From Pedobacter terrae (GTDB lineage Bacteria > Bacteroidota > Bacteroidia > Sphingobacteriales > Sphingobacteriaceae): a DNA stretch of 64,000 nucleotides. Location: NCBI RefSeq assembly GCF_900100705.1, contig NZ_FNCH01000001.1:62001-126000 (forward strand), given 5' to 3'. Below are positions 24,854 through 34,733 of the stretch, piece by piece. Each line of letters begins with the position of its first letter. Position 1 is the stretch's first letter. The notes beneath the pieces are model-generated. The model had not been told where the DNA came from and searched no databases. It worked only from the letters and a program-made list of their open reading frames with translations. Both the position numbers and the translations under genes were made by a program.

Positions 24854-26986
24854 TTAATCAGGAATTAGGGTAAAATCGATCTGGCGTTTAGAAAGGTCAA
24901 CTTTTTTTACCCGGATCATTACTTCATCTCCCAGTTGGTATTTTTTCTTCTTTCTTTGGCCAACAATACAGTAATTTTTCTCATCAAGTACATAAAAATC
25001 GTCAGATATATCGCGTAAACGGATCATACCTTCGCATTTATTCTCTTCAATTTCTACATACATGCCCCATTCGGTTACCCCTGAAATAACACCTTTGTAT
25101 TCGGTACCGATATTATTTTCTAAATATTCTGCCTGTTTGTACTTAATCGAGGCTCTCTCGGCATCTGCAGCCCGTTTTTCCATCGCCGAAGAATGTACTG
25201 AAGCAACTTCATAAAACTCCATATCGGCCGATTTGCCGCCATCTAAATAGGTTTGGAGTAAACGGTGCACCATCACATCGGGGTAACGACGGATAGGCGA
25301 AGTAAAGTGGGTATAATATTCGAAAGCCAGACCATAATGACTGGTTTTTTTAGTGGTATAGATGGCTTTAGCCATAGACCGGATGGCTAGCGAGGTTAAA
25401 ATATTCTGCTCTTTTTTGCCTTCCACATCGGCCATTAAATGGTTAAGTGATTTTGCAATTTCCTTATCAGATTTAGTATTGATTTTATAACCAAAACGCG
25501 AAGCAAAGTTGGCAAAGGTATTCAGGGTTTCCATGTTTGGTGAATCGTGCACACGGTACACAAATGTCAATTTGTTTTTGCCCTTCACTTTTTTAGCTAT
25601 AAATTCAGCTACTTTGCGGTTGGCTAAAAGCATGTAATCCTCAATCAGTTTGTGGGCATCTTTACGTTCTTTAACGTAAACACCTATTGGTTTACCCGCT
25701 TCATCGAGTTTAAATTTAACTTCTGTACTTTCGAAACTGATAGCACCGTTTTTAAATTTACGGTCGCGCAGAATATAGGCCAGCTCATTCAGTTTTTGCA
25801 TTTCGGGTGCATGATCACCTGTCTTATTTTCAATCACTTCCTGGGCTTCTTCGTAGGTGAATCTGCGGTTGGAGTGGATTACTGTACGGCCGTACCATTC
25901 GTTTTGAATGTTCGCTTGCTCATCAAGTTCAAAAACAGCAGCAAAGCACAATTTATCTTCGTGCGGACGTAGCGAACATACGCCGTTACTTAAACGCTCG
26001 GGTAGCATTGGGATTACGCGATCAACCAGGTAAACCGAAGTAGCACGGCTGTAAGCCTCTTTATCGAGTTCACTTCCCTGAATCACGTAGTGTGAAACAT
26101 CGGCAATGTGAATACCAATTTCATAGTTTCCGTTAGGTAGTTTCTGGTAAGAGATGGCATCATCAAAATCTTTGGCATCTGCCGGATCGATGGTAAAGGT
26201 TAATACCTGTCTAAAATCTTTGCGTTTCGCAATTTCAGCAGCAGGAATTTCTTCCGGAATCGCATTGGCTTCTCTTTCTACCTGTGGGGGGAACTCAAGT
26301 GGAAAACCATATTGGGCCAATATGGCATTCATTTCGGTATTGTTTTCGCCCTGGTTGCCCAGCACGTGTTTTACAATACCAATTGGGTTTTTAGCACTTT
26401 CAGGCCAATCGGATAATGTTACCAAAACCCTTTGACCACTTTTTGCACCATGCGTATCAGCCAATGGCACAAAAATATCATGCATCATTTTTTTATCGTC
26501 GGCAATTACAAAGGCAAAACGGTCTGAAATTTTAATCACACCTGTAAAGTCTGATTTTGCTCTTTTAATGATTTCAATTACCTCGCCATCATTTTTACGA
26601 CCGCTCTTTTTGGCAAATACATAAGCTTTTACGGTATCGCCGTGCAACGCATTTTTAAGCTTACGGGGTGCAACAAAAATATCTTTTTCAAACTCATCTT
26701 CGGGTACGATATAAGCCGAACCATCGGCAGTCATATCTACAGTACCAATAATGAAATTCTGCAGTTCTTTAAGTTTAAATTTTCCTTTCTCGGGTTCTAA
26801 GAAAATTCCGTTGTTTTTTCCTTCTTTTAATATCTCTAAAATCGTTTCTCTTGATTCCTGATCGTTTAGGTTTAATTTTGACGAAACCTGTTTGTAATTG
26901 AGGAGTTGATTATTGTTTTTTTCAAAAATATCACTAACCAATTGATTCAGAACCAATTTAATATTTGCCGATTTTTTCTTTGCCAT
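24854..26986 (-). CDS. rnr: Ribonuclease R
   Basis: A 710-residue 3'-5' exoribonuclease of the RNase II superfamily. N-terminal cold-shock domains (about 70-220) precede the RNB catalytic domain, where FTIDPADAKDFDDAISYQKL supplies the metal-binding aspartates and HYGLAFEYYTHFTSPIRRYPDVMVHRLLQ is the signature. A C-terminal S1 domain (EYKGVISGVTEWGMYVEIEEN) is present. It degrades structured RNA. It is expected to be cotranscribed with the polyprenyl synthase gene. Confidence 0.95.
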   Translation of the reverse strand: MAKKKSANIKLVLNQLVSDIFEKNNNQLLNYKQVSSKLNLNDQESRETILEILKEGKNNGIFLEPEKGKFKLKELQNFIIGTVDMTADGSAYIVPEDEFEKDIFVAPRKLKNALHGDTVKAYVFAKKSGRKNDGEVIEIIKRAKSDFTGVIKISDRFAFVIADDKKMMHDIFVPLADTHGAKSGQRVLVTLSDWPESAKNPIGIVKHVLGNQGENNTEMNAILAQYGFPLEFPPQVEREANAIPEEIPAAEIAKRKDFRQVLTFTIDPADAKDFDDAISYQKLPNGNYEIGIHIADVSHYVIQGSELDKEAYSRATSVYLVDRVIPMLPERLSNGVCSLRPHEDKLCFAAVFELDEQANIQNEWYGRTVIHSNRRFTYEEAQEVIENKTGDHAPEMQKLNELAYILRDRKFKNGAISFESTEVKFKLDEAGKPIGVYVKERKDAHKLIEDYMLLANRKVAEFIAKKVKGKNKLTFVYRVHDSPNMETLNTFANFASRFGYKINTKSDKEIAKSLNHLMADVEGKKEQNILTSLAIRSMAKAIYTTKKTSHYGLAFEYYTHFTSPIRRYPDVMVHRLLQTYLDGGKSADMEFYEVASVHSSAMEKRAADAERASIKYKQAEYLENNIGTEYKGVISGVTEWGMYVEIEENKCEGMIRLRDISDDFYVLDEKNYCIVGQRKKKKYQLGDEVMIRVKKVDLSKRQIDFTLIPD

Positions 26987-27310
26987 ATGCTAAACTGAAT
27001 TTATCGAAGATACAGAAAATATGTAAGATGGATGATGGAAAATGGATAACGAAAGGGTTAGGTGGTTAATTTGTCATTGGCGGGGGCACAGTGTTTATGG
27101 CTGATGGTTTATAGTTGATGGCCAATAGGTTCATCCGCTATTTGTTCATTGATGGCTTTGTGGTTAACAGTTAAATATAAAACAGATTATTTAATTGTCA
27201 GATCGCTGGATTGCTGGTTGTAAACTGTTACCGAAAACTGTCAACTGAAAATTGATTAAATATTATTTGCCATATAAACCCTTATTCAGGATGTTTTTCC
27301 ATTCTATGGA
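26987..27310. other. Gene-free spacer
   Basis: No gene or hairpin of note. At 27305-27325 there is a short tandem GGACTAC repeat (three units), which also forms the very end of the sialidase gene. Confidence 0.4.
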
Positions 27311-28348
27311 CTACGGACTACGGACTAACCTGATCTCCATGTAAGTAATTTTCTTCCGCTCTGCGGTATAACTGATATGGATATTTCCATTTTGATCCTG
27401 GATAATGGCCGGATAGCTGTATTCCCCCTGCAAATGGTTTTCGAGGGTGTAAATATCTTTCCAGTTTTCGCCATCGGTTGATATGGCCAGCTTTAATACC
27501 GAGCGGCCTTCCCACCAATTTTTGCCTGCGGTTAATGGGTTGTAGACCAGCAGTTGCCGGCCATCTTTTAGGCTTACCGCATCACTGCCAGAGTTGGGGT
27601 TAGGCAATTTGGTGGGCTTAAGCTTTGACCATGTTTCGCCATGATCTACAGACCAGCTTTCTACAATTACATTTTGGCGGCTTCTGCAGAGTAGTTGCAA
27701 TTTTCCTTTAGGATGAATGAGGATGGATGGCTGGATAACACCAAAGGTATCACAGTTGATTTTAATTTTTCTCCAGTTTTTACCATTTGCGTCCGATTTT
27801 TCGATGTGGATATTCCACGTTTTTTCATCCTTGCTTTCGGTACTAGAAGGGTAAAGGATGGTTCCGTCTGCCAATTGAATCGGTTTGTTTTTAATAGGGC
27901 CTAAAAAACCATCAGGTAGTTTTTTAGCTTTATACCAACTTTTACCACTGTTAACAGATGTTTTATATTCGGCCCACCATTCACGGGGATTTAGTCCTAC
28001 TTTGTAATGTAAAAATAAGATGTCGTTTTTTGCTTTAAAAAGTACCGGATTCCAGCAGGCTAAACGGCTGGTGTCGTTTTGTATACCGTTGGCAATTTCG
28101 AGAGGCTGGCTCCAGTTTGTTCCGTTTTTAATTGCCGACCAGATGACTACATCTTTGCTCCCTTCATACTTGCCGCCAAACCAGGTTGCCATAATTTTTC
28201 CGTTTCCAAGATCAACCAGTGTTGAAGCGTGACATGCTTCGAAAGGTACTTGTTTAAAAATGGGGGTAGATTGTAAAATTTCTACTTTTTGCCCATAAGT
28301 GTTTGAGCAAAAAAATAGTATGATAACAATGGGAAGGAAAATTCGCAT
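27311..28348 (-). CDS. Sialidase/neuraminidase-like exo-glycosidase family protein
   Basis: 345 residues with a signal peptide (about 1-19, ending TYGQ). It is a six-bladed propeller of the sialidase type, with Asp-box-like repeats (SGKSWYKAKK, NGKNWRKIK, HGETWSKLK, DGENWKDIY). TWFGGKYEGSKDVVIW is near the first blade. Catalytic Arg triad assignment is not certain, so the true substrate (sialic acid or another glycan) is open. The gene starts 3 nt after the oligopeptide ABC ATPase stop, so it is in that operon. Its last residues are encoded by a short tandem repeat. Confidence 0.82.
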   Translation of the reverse strand: MRIFLPIVIILFFCSNTYGQKVEILQSTPIFKQVPFEACHASTLVDLGNGKIMATWFGGKYEGSKDVVIWSAIKNGTNWSQPLEIANGIQNDTSRLACWNPVLFKAKNDILFLHYKVGLNPREWWAEYKTSVNSGKSWYKAKKLPDGFLGPIKNKPIQLADGTILYPSSTESKDEKTWNIHIEKSDANGKNWRKIKINCDTFGVIQPSILIHPKGKLQLLCRSRQNVIVESWSVDHGETWSKLKPTKLPNPNSGSDAVSLKDGRQLLVYNPLTAGKNWWEGRSVLKLAISTDGENWKDIYTLENHLQGEYSYPAIIQDQNGNIHISYTAERKKITYMEIRLVRSP

Positions 28349-28351
28349 AAT

Positions 28352-30058
28352 TTATTGATGACCGGGAATGGCGGCGATCAGTTTTTGGGTGTATTCAGCC
28401 TTCGGGGCATTAAACAATTCTTCCGGAAAACCTTCTTCTTCAATTTTGCCTTTATTCATCACTAAAATACGGTCGGAAATATGTTTTATTACCGCCAGAT
28501 CATGTGAAATGAAAATGTAGGTGAGGCCAAACTCTTCCTGTAAAGACCTGATGAGGTTAAGCACCTGCGCCTGTACAGATACGTCGAGTGCTGATACAGA
28601 TTCATCACAAATGATAAATTTAGGCTGCAATGCCAAAGCCCTGGCAATAACCACGCGCTGCCGCTGGCCACCACTAAACTCGTGTGGATAGCGGTTAAAA
28701 TGCTCAGCCTTTAAACCAACTTTATCTAGAAGTTCTAATACTTTTTGTTTGCGCCCGGCATCATTTTGATAAAGTCCATGCACCTGTAAGGGCTCTAGTA
28801 TAGATTGACCAATGCTTAGTTTTGGGTTTAGCGAAGCATAAGGGTCCTGAAAAATGATCTGGATATCTTTTCTAAGCTTTCTTAACTCACTTTTACTCAG
28901 ATGTGTAATGTCTTGTCCATTAAATCTAATGGAACCCGAAGTTGGCTGGATTAACCTGAGAATGGTACGGCCCAAGGTTGTTTTTCCACAACCAGATTCC
29001 CCAACAAGGCCGAGTGTTTCACCTGGAAAAACCTCAAAACTAATTCCGTCTACCGCTTTAACATAATCGGTAGTCTTACCGAATAATCCATTATGGATGG
29101 GGTACCAGGTGCAGAGATCTTTAATTTGCAGCAATGGTTTTTGTTGATACAAAGTCTGTCTTCTTTGGGCGATCTCAGTTGCTGTTAACTGATTTGCTGC
29201 CAGTAAATAGGGTGGTATATCTGTAGTTTCGTTATTTAAAAAATCGGCTACTACCGGTAATTTTTTTAATTGTAAGGAGGGTGAGGGTCTGCAGGCCAGT
29301 AAACCTTTGGTATAAGGATGTTGTGGGTTTTCAAATACCGATTTTGCCAGGCCTTGTTCTACAATTTCGCCCTTATACATCACCGCAACTTCGTCGGCAA
29401 TTTCGTTTACCACACCTAAATCGTGCGAAATGAAAATCATGGCCATGTTGCGCTCTGTTTTGAGCTTAAGCAGCAATTGTAGGATGGTTTTCTGAACGGT
29501 TACATCCAATGCTGTTGTAGGCTCGTCGGCAATGAGGAGTTTCGGGTTGCAACTCAAAGCCATGGCAATCATCACCCGCTGCTTTTGTCCGCCTGAAATC
29601 TGATGCGGATAGCTGTCAAATATTTTTTCGGGCCGCGGAAGCTGAACTTCGTTAAATAAGGCAATGGTTTGCTTTTTTGCTTCAGCTTTATCTACACTCT
29701 GGTGGAGAATAATCGCTTCAGCCACCTGATCTCCGCAGGTAAAAACAGGGTTTAGGGAGGTCATGGGTTCTTGAAAAATCATCGAAATCTGGTTCCCTCT
29801 GATCTGTCTAATTTCGTTGGCATTTAAATGAAGCAGGCTAATGTCTTCAAAATCTATATCACCGGTAATTTTGGCGAGGCCTTCATCATGTAAACGCATA
29901 ATTGAAAATGAAGTAACCGATTTGCCAGAGCCCGATTCGCCTACTATGCCCAAAATAGTGCCTATCTTTACATTAAAGCTGATTTTTTTAACTGCATTGA
30001 ACCAGCTTTTATCTTCCCGGTTGTAGAAATCGATATTTAAATTTTCAACGTTTAGCAT
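28352..30058 (-). CDS. Dipeptide/oligopeptide ABC transporter, fused dual ATP-binding protein
   Basis: 568 residues: two nucleotide-binding domains in one chain, as in GsiA/YejF. The first NBD has Walker A GESGSGKS (about 40), signature SGGQKQR and Walker [15 protein letters not shown]. The second has Walker [10 protein letters not shown] (about 355), signature SGGQRQR and [14 protein letters not shown]. Between them lies the oligopeptide-type C-terminal extension with [17 protein letters not shown]. Permease and binding proteins are not in the window. It is coupled to the exonuclease gene (TGATG overlap, 1 nt) upstream and to the sialidase downstream. Confidence 0.93.
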   Translation of the reverse strand: MLNVENLNIDFYNREDKSWFNAVKKISFNVKIGTILGIVGESGSGKSVTSFSIMRLHDEGLAKITGDIDFEDISLLHLNANEIRQIRGNQISMIFQEPMTSLNPVFTCGDQVAEAIILHQSVDKAEAKKQTIALFNEVQLPRPEKIFDSYPHQISGGQKQRVMIAMALSCNPKLLIADEPTTALDVTVQKTILQLLLKLKTERNMAMIFISHDLGVVNEIADEVAVMYKGEIVEQGLAKSVFENPQHPYTKGLLACRPSPSLQLKKLPVVADFLNNETTDIPPYLLAANQLTATEIAQRRQTLYQQKPLLQIKDLCTWYPIHNGLFGKTTDYVKAVDGISFEVFPGETLGLVGESGCGKTTLGRTILRLIQPTSGSIRFNGQDITHLSKSELRKLRKDIQIIFQDPYASLNPKLSIGQSILEPLQVHGLYQNDAGRKQKVLELLDKVGLKAEHFNRYPHEFSGGQRQRVVIARALALQPKFIICDESVSALDVSVQAQVLNLIRSLQEEFGLTYIFISHDLAVIKHISDRILVMNKGKIEEEGFPEELFNAPKAEYTQKLIAAIPGHQ

Positions 30059-30771
30059 CAGGTTACAATGGTAATATTTTCTTCTGGAATAATATCCATG
30101 CCTTTGAATTTTAATAGTACTTGCGCCGTAGTAATTACATCTTTCTGGCAGTAGGTTACAATGCGGGGCAGGTTTTTTTCTTCATAATATACCTGTTTCA
30201 CCTGACTGCCGTTAATGTCATCTTTCGGCGTAGGAATATCCAGAATGGCAGCAAGAAGGTTAAGCGAGGTAAAGTGTTTATAGTCGCCAAATTTCCAAAG
30301 TTCCATCGTATCGATATGATTAACTTCCCATGGTTTTTTGCCCGATAATTCCAATTGTGATGGAATTTCTATACGATTGATCAAAAGCCTCCGACACAGG
30401 TATGGAAAATCAAATTCTTTTCCATTGTGGGCGCAGAACATCAAGTTAGGCGTTTGTTTATTCAGCAATACTGAGAATTGAGAAAGTATTTCATACTCAT
30501 CATGACCCGCAAAGGATTTGATGCGCAATTTGTTTGTTTTTTCTTCCGTGTAGAAAATGCCGAGGCTGATGCAGATAATCTTACCAAATTCGGCCATTAT
30601 ACCTGCACGATCGTAAAAGTCTTCAGCATTTTGATCGCCATTACGTTGGTAATGCGTTTTTTGCTCCCAAAGCTCCTGAAAATGAGGTGGTACATCCTGA
30701 AAGGAAGCATATTGTGGAACGGTTTCAATATCGAGGACCATTACCTGGCTTAGATCTAGCGTTTTTAACAT
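30058..30771 (-). CDS. PolB-related 3'-5' exonuclease
   Basis: 237 residues with an RNase H-like exonuclease fold. The ExoI motif is MVLDIETVPQ (Asp14, Glu16). FCAHNGKEFDFPYLCRRL carries the ExoII motif, and YCQKDVITTAQVLLK holds the ExoIII Asp. This matches the family described as related to the exonuclease domain of PolB. It probably acts on DNA or RNA 3' ends; no polymerase domain is present. Its stop codon overlaps the ABC gene start by 1 nt. Confidence 0.85.
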   Translation of the reverse strand: MLKTLDLSQVMVLDIETVPQYASFQDVPPHFQELWEQKTHYQRNGDQNAEDFYDRAGIMAEFGKIICISLGIFYTEEKTNKLRIKSFAGHDEYEILSQFSVLLNKQTPNLMFCAHNGKEFDFPYLCRRLLINRIEIPSQLELSGKKPWEVNHIDTMELWKFGDYKHFTSLNLLAAILDIPTPKDDINGSQVKQVYYEEKNLPRIVTYCQKDVITTAQVLLKFKGMDIIPEENITIVT

Positions 30772-31016
30772 ATAAACGGTTTTCAGTTAACAATTTATAG
30801 TTTCAATTTACAATATTCTATGTAAAACCTTCAATAATATCGCTATATCTTTAAAATTTGGATATGGATAACGGTAAATTCCAAGAATCTTTAACAAATA
30901 GGGCCCATCAAAAATTACAAACGCCGACTTATGATATAGCCTCGGGCTTAATACTTAGCGTGGATTAAAATCCAAAACTCATTCAGCCGGAATTACAAAT
31001 CTCGACTCAATATAAG

Positions 31017-31922
31017 CTAAAACAAGCTGGGCGAACTAGGAGCAGCCTGGTTGGCCATTACCGGAATCTTTAAATCGGTTCCTATCGCTTTGTTTAGTTT
31101 CTCTGTAAAATAAGCTGAAAATAGCGGAGAAGAGAGTTCGACATTCTGGTGTACGAAAAAATATAAGTTCTCTAAACCTTGTGTTTTCCAGTCTACAATT
31201 CTTTCAATCCAGTCATCTAAACGTTTTTTATCGATTTTATCATCATTGGCACCTACAAAACGTATAAATGCTGTTGGCGTAGTTAACCGCATGTGCAGCA
31301 TATCTCTTCGTCCAGATGTATCGACAATGATGTTGGTTATCCCGTTATCTTCAAAAAGTTTGGCAAATTCATTTGCGATGGCGGGGTTGATAAACCATTC
31401 TGTATTTCTCACTTCAACGCCCAGCGGAATCACCTTTGGGAATTCATTGATTACAATTTTTAATCTTTCGAAATCCTTCGGCTTGAAGTTATCGTGTAAT
31501 TGGAGAAAAGCCATACCCAGTTTATCTTCGAAATTACTAATGGCATCGCAATATTGCGCTACAGGCTCTTTGACATTAATTAATCTTTTAAAGTGACTGA
31601 TGGTATTGGTCAGTTTTGGAAAAAACTTAAAATCAGCGGGTGTTTTTTTTGTCCATGTAATCACCTGCTCGCTGGTCGGCATACCATAAAAGGTGGCATT
31701 AAGTTCTATTGAATTAAATTGAGTAGCATAATAGGTAAGCTCGTCTTTTGTTCCCTTTGGGTAAAAGCCCTTTAAATCTGCTTTGTTCCATTTTGCACAG
31801 CCTACATAAGCCTTAAAAGATTGTTTGGGTTTATTTGTAGCTAAAACTGCTTTAGTTTCCGGAGCGTCAGCAGGAAGGGTATAATCTATTATGGATGGAT
31901 CTTCTACTTTACCAAATTGCAT
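31017..31922 (-). CDS. DUF72 domain-containing protein
   Basis: 301 residues with the DUF72 TIM-barrel start FKAYVGCAKWNKADLKGFYPKGTKDELTYYATQFNSIELNATFYG (about 36-82), followed by FFPKLTNTISH and PLGVEVRNTEWF. DUF72 (YecE-like) proteins have no established biochemical activity. The gene is preceded by a 38-residue lead that is unusual but short. It lies downstream of the arginine decarboxylase terminator on the same strand. Confidence 0.88.
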   Translation of the reverse strand: MQFGKVEDPSIIDYTLPADAPETKAVLATNKPKQSFKAYVGCAKWNKADLKGFYPKGTKDELTYYATQFNSIELNATFYGMPTSEQVITWTKKTPADFKFFPKLTNTISHFKRLINVKEPVAQYCDAISNFEDKLGMAFLQLHDNFKPKDFERLKIVINEFPKVIPLGVEVRNTEWFINPAIANEFAKLFEDNGITNIIVDTSGRRDMLHMRLTTPTAFIRFVGANDDKIDKKRLDDWIERIVDWKTQGLENLYFFVHQNVELSSPLFSAYFTEKLNKAIGTDLKIPVMANQAAPSSPSLF

Positions 31923-31962
31923 ATTTAAAGTTTTAGGTGTAGGTTAAAGGTTTAGGGCAAAA

Positions 31963-31993
31963 AAATACCTTAGCTTATTCAACTAAGGTATTT
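31963..31993 (-). terminator. Terminator downstream of arginine decarboxylase
   Basis: The inverted repeat AAATACCTTAG / CTAAGGTATTT, with a 9-nt loop, lies downstream of the decarboxylase gene and upstream of the DUF72 gene on the minus strand. Confidence 0.65.
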
Positions 31994-32100
31994 ATATATT
32001 GTAAAAATAAGAAACTTGTGCTTTGCTTTAGCCTATTGTGGAAAGTTTATAATTTACATATCTCCAACTGAGAACTGAAAATTGCCAGTTGAAAACTGAA

Positions 32101-33489
32101 TTAGTACCCCAAAATCTTCAATACCTGCTTGCTGTTCTGTTCTTCGCCAAAAACCTCAAAATTGAAACTTTCGTCTCGGTTTCTACGGATCAACACGTGT
32201 TTCGGACTTGGCAACAGGCAGTGGTGTATACCGCCATATCCGCTCAATACCTCCTGGTATGCGCCGGTATGGAAGAATCCCAAATACTGCACTTTACGCG
32301 TTTTAGGCATAAACACACTGTTCATGTGTGCTTCCTGGTTGTAGTAATCCTGTCCATCGCAGGTAATACCACCTAAGTTAACGCGTTCGTATTCGGCATC
32401 CCAATTATTTATTGGGAGAAGGATATATTTTTGGTTTAAAGCCCAAACATCAGGTAAGTTGGTAATGAAAGAACCATCCAACATTAACCATCGCTCACGG
32501 TCGTTTTGCTGTTTACGGCCTAGAACCTTGTATAAAATGCCCGAAGCCTCGGCAACGGTGTATTTACCAAATTCGGTAATAATATCTGGTTCCATTACTT
32601 CGTGGATGGCGCAGATTTCTTTAATCCTTTTTACAATTTCATTTACCATATACTCGTAATCGAAATCAAAAACCAACGAATCTTTAAAGGGCATACCGCC
32701 ACCAATATCAAGCGTATCTAAATCAGGGTTGATTTTTTTAAATTTGCAGTAAAGGGTTACGTATTTTTCCAATTCGTTCCAGTAATAAGGCGAATCGGTA
32801 ATACCTGAATTAATAAAGAAATGCAATAATTTAACCCTGAAATTAGGATTGTGTACAATTTTATTATTGTAAAAATCAATTACATCTTCCATACGCACAC
32901 CTAAGCGCGAAGTATAAAACTGCGAATCTGGTTGCTCTTCAGCAGCAATACGGATACCCAGATTACAAGGAGTGTCGATATCGACCTCATCATCAAAAAG
33001 GTTAAATTCTTCCTTGTTATCTAAAACCGGAATAATATTCGTGTACCCATCATGCAGCATATCAATGATATACTGTTTGTATTGGTAAGTTTTAAATCCG
33101 TTGCAGATAATGGTGGTATCTTTAGTTAATGCACCTTTTTTCTCCAGTGCATCAACCATAGGCATATCAAAAGCAGAAGAAGTTTCGAGGTGGATATTGT
33201 TTTTTAAAGCTTCTTCAACAATGTGTCTGAAATGTGAGCTTTTTGTACAATAACAATATTTGTAATCGCCGCGATAGTTGTTCTTTAAAATGGCAGTCTG
33301 GAAAAGAATCTTCGCCTGCTGAATTTTCTTACTCACCATGGGTAAGTATGTGAAACGTAGGGGAGTACCGTAAGTTTCAATCATTTCCATCAGGTTTAAA
33401 TCCTGAAAATATAATTCATCATCTATCACATCAAAGCCTTCTTGTGGAAAGCCAACGCTTAGATCGAGAAATTCTGAGTAACTCTGCAT
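32101..33489 (-). CDS. speA: Arginine decarboxylase (short Bacteroidota type)
   Basis: 462 residues; a PLP-dependent, alanine-racemase-fold decarboxylase converting arginine to agmatine for polyamine synthesis. The PLP lysine is in KYCYCTKSSHF at about 77-87. LDTLDIGGGMPF is the phosphate-binding GGG loop, and SGYGGIHHCLLPSPKH is near the C-terminal active site. It is shorter than the ~630-residue SpeA of Gammaproteobacteria. Diaminopimelate or ornithine decarboxylase are alternatives, but the layout favours the arginine enzyme. Its neighbours a few kb away also act on guanidino compounds. Confidence 0.85.
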   Translation of the reverse strand: MQSYSEFLDLSVGFPQEGFDVIDDELYFQDLNLMEMIETYGTPLRFTYLPMVSKKIQQAKILFQTAILKNNYRGDYKYCYCTKSSHFRHIVEEALKNNIHLETSSAFDMPMVDALEKKGALTKDTTIICNGFKTYQYKQYIIDMLHDGYTNIIPVLDNKEEFNLFDDEVDIDTPCNLGIRIAAEEQPDSQFYTSRLGVRMEDVIDFYNNKIVHNPNFRVKLLHFFINSGITDSPYYWNELEKYVTLYCKFKKINPDLDTLDIGGGMPFKDSLVFDFDYEYMVNEIVKRIKEICAIHEVMEPDIITEFGKYTVAEASGILYKVLGRKQQNDRERWLMLDGSFITNLPDVWALNQKYILLPINNWDAEYERVNLGGITCDGQDYYNQEAHMNSVFMPKTRKVQYLGFFHTGAYQEVLSGYGGIHHCLLPSPKHVLIRRNRDESFNFEVFGEEQNSKQVLKILGY

Positions 33490-33687
33490 TTACTTGTAAA
33501 TAATTTTTGCAAAAATGTAATTTTAAATCGAGAATTAAACGGTATTAAAATTATTTTTACTGTAGAGAAACGCTTAGCGTCATCACAAAATTTGAATATA
33601 AAGTAGTTTGGAAAAAAAATAGGGTAGTTTTTTTGTTTATCTGACTGTAATTCAATAATATATTTAGTTTGTTTTTGCCTGATGTTT

Positions 33688-33961
33688 AGGAAAGCAGGTT
33701 CCTGTCTTTTATAGGTTTGGGTTGGCCCTGCGCTCCACTTTACTCGTTGCACTCGTGCCCGTTCCGATCAGGTTTATGGATTTAGTTTGGTGCTGCTATT
33801 TGCAATTAATAGAGAGCAAATATTAGTTAGGTTATCCGTGTGTTCTGAGCTTCCGTGTCAAAAAAAAATGGTTCGTGCAGACACTAACCATGGCAGAGAA
33901 AGTGGTTTGAACGATACAATCGTTAAGCTATTCGGGCACGCGTTTTGAAACGCGCGCCAGC
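33688..33961. repeat. 274-bp repeat, copy 1
   Basis: Begins AGGAAAGCAGGTTCCTG, contains CTCGTTGCACTCGTGCCCG..GATCAGGTTTA, a hairpin GGTTCGTG-CAGA-CACTAACC at 33870-33889 and ends ACGCGTTTTGAAACGCGCGCCAG. Copy 2 at 34049-34321 is nearly identical. The short open frame crossing this region on the minus strand is not a gene. Confidence 0.8.
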
Positions 33962-34048
33962 TTAGAGACTATCTAGTCTTAGCGTCCCGCTAAGACCTTT
34001 TATAAATTGTTTAAAAGATTAAATTAGATTAATATTCAAACAATAATT

Positions 34049-34321
34049 AGGAAAGCAGGTTCCTGTTTTTTATAGGTTTGGGTTAGCCCTGCTCTGCACT
34101 TTACTCGTTGCACTCGTGTCCGTTACGATCAGGTTTATTGATTTAGGTTGGTGCTGCTATTTGTAATTAAAAGAGAGCAAATATTAGTTAGGTTATCCGT
34201 GTGTTCTGAGCTTCCGTGGCAAAAAAAGTGGTTTGTGCAGACACGAACCATGGCAGAGAAGGTGGTTTGAACGATACAATCGTTAAGCTATTCGGGAACG
34301 CGTTTTGAAACGCGCGCCAGC
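34049..34321. repeat. 273-bp repeat, copy 2
   Basis: Collinear with copy 1 across its whole length, with a few substitutions. The hairpin at 34230-34249 reads GGTTTGTG-CAGA-CACGAACC, where the substitution relative to copy 1 keeps pairing through G-U. Copy start-to-start distance is 361 bp. Confidence 0.8.
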
Positions 34322-34334
34322 GCTTGCAAGAAAG

Positions 34335-34712
34335 TTAGTCGCTAATAAGCCTTTTGTTGTTCGTGATTGCTATCTGAAACTGTTTTTTCCATTGCTCTAA
34401 TTCTATAGCGGTCTCGCCAGTTTCATTATCGAAAACAATCCAAGCATTTGCAAGTATGGATAACTTGTTTAATTGGGTAATGTCACTTTCATTAATAATA
34501 TCATGCCCATATTTTTGTGGGCCACTTAAAATGCAGTTCCATAATACATATTCAAGATTCAGCATCCATCCTGCGTTATAACACCGCTCCGAAAGGTCAC
34601 CAATAAAGATCGCCAGTTGCAATTCGCATTCAGTTAAATCTTTTTGCATTAATGAAGTAGCTTGTTTTTTTAAGAATTTCCCGTTGATAATGTGGACCGC
34701 GCGCTGTAACAC
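34335..34712 (-). CDS. Hypothetical protein next to the PhnA-like gene
   Basis: About 125 residues from a GTG at 34712. No ATG is available early and a stop lies four codons upstream; a shorter start at the Met in SLMQKDLTECELQ (about residue 22) is possible. The product is soluble and helical (QLAIFIGDLSERCYNAGWMLNLEYVLWNCI, then KLSILANAWIVFDNETG). I do not recognise the family. It is 22 nt after the PhnA-like gene on the same strand, so cotranscription is likely. The 273-bp repeat lies immediately downstream. Confidence 0.55.
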   Translation of the reverse strand: MLQRAVHIINGKFLKKQATSLMQKDLTECELQLAIFIGDLSERCYNAGWMLNLEYVLWNCILSGPQKYGHDIINESDITQLNKLSILANAWIVFDNETGETAIELEQWKKQFQIAITNNKRLISD

Positions 34713-34733
34713 ATGCCTGTATTAGGTAGTAAA

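Noticed and set aside
33459..33752. 97-codon minus-strand frame beside the decarboxylase
   Set aside because: It covers the decarboxylase start region and a repeat copy, with no coding character.
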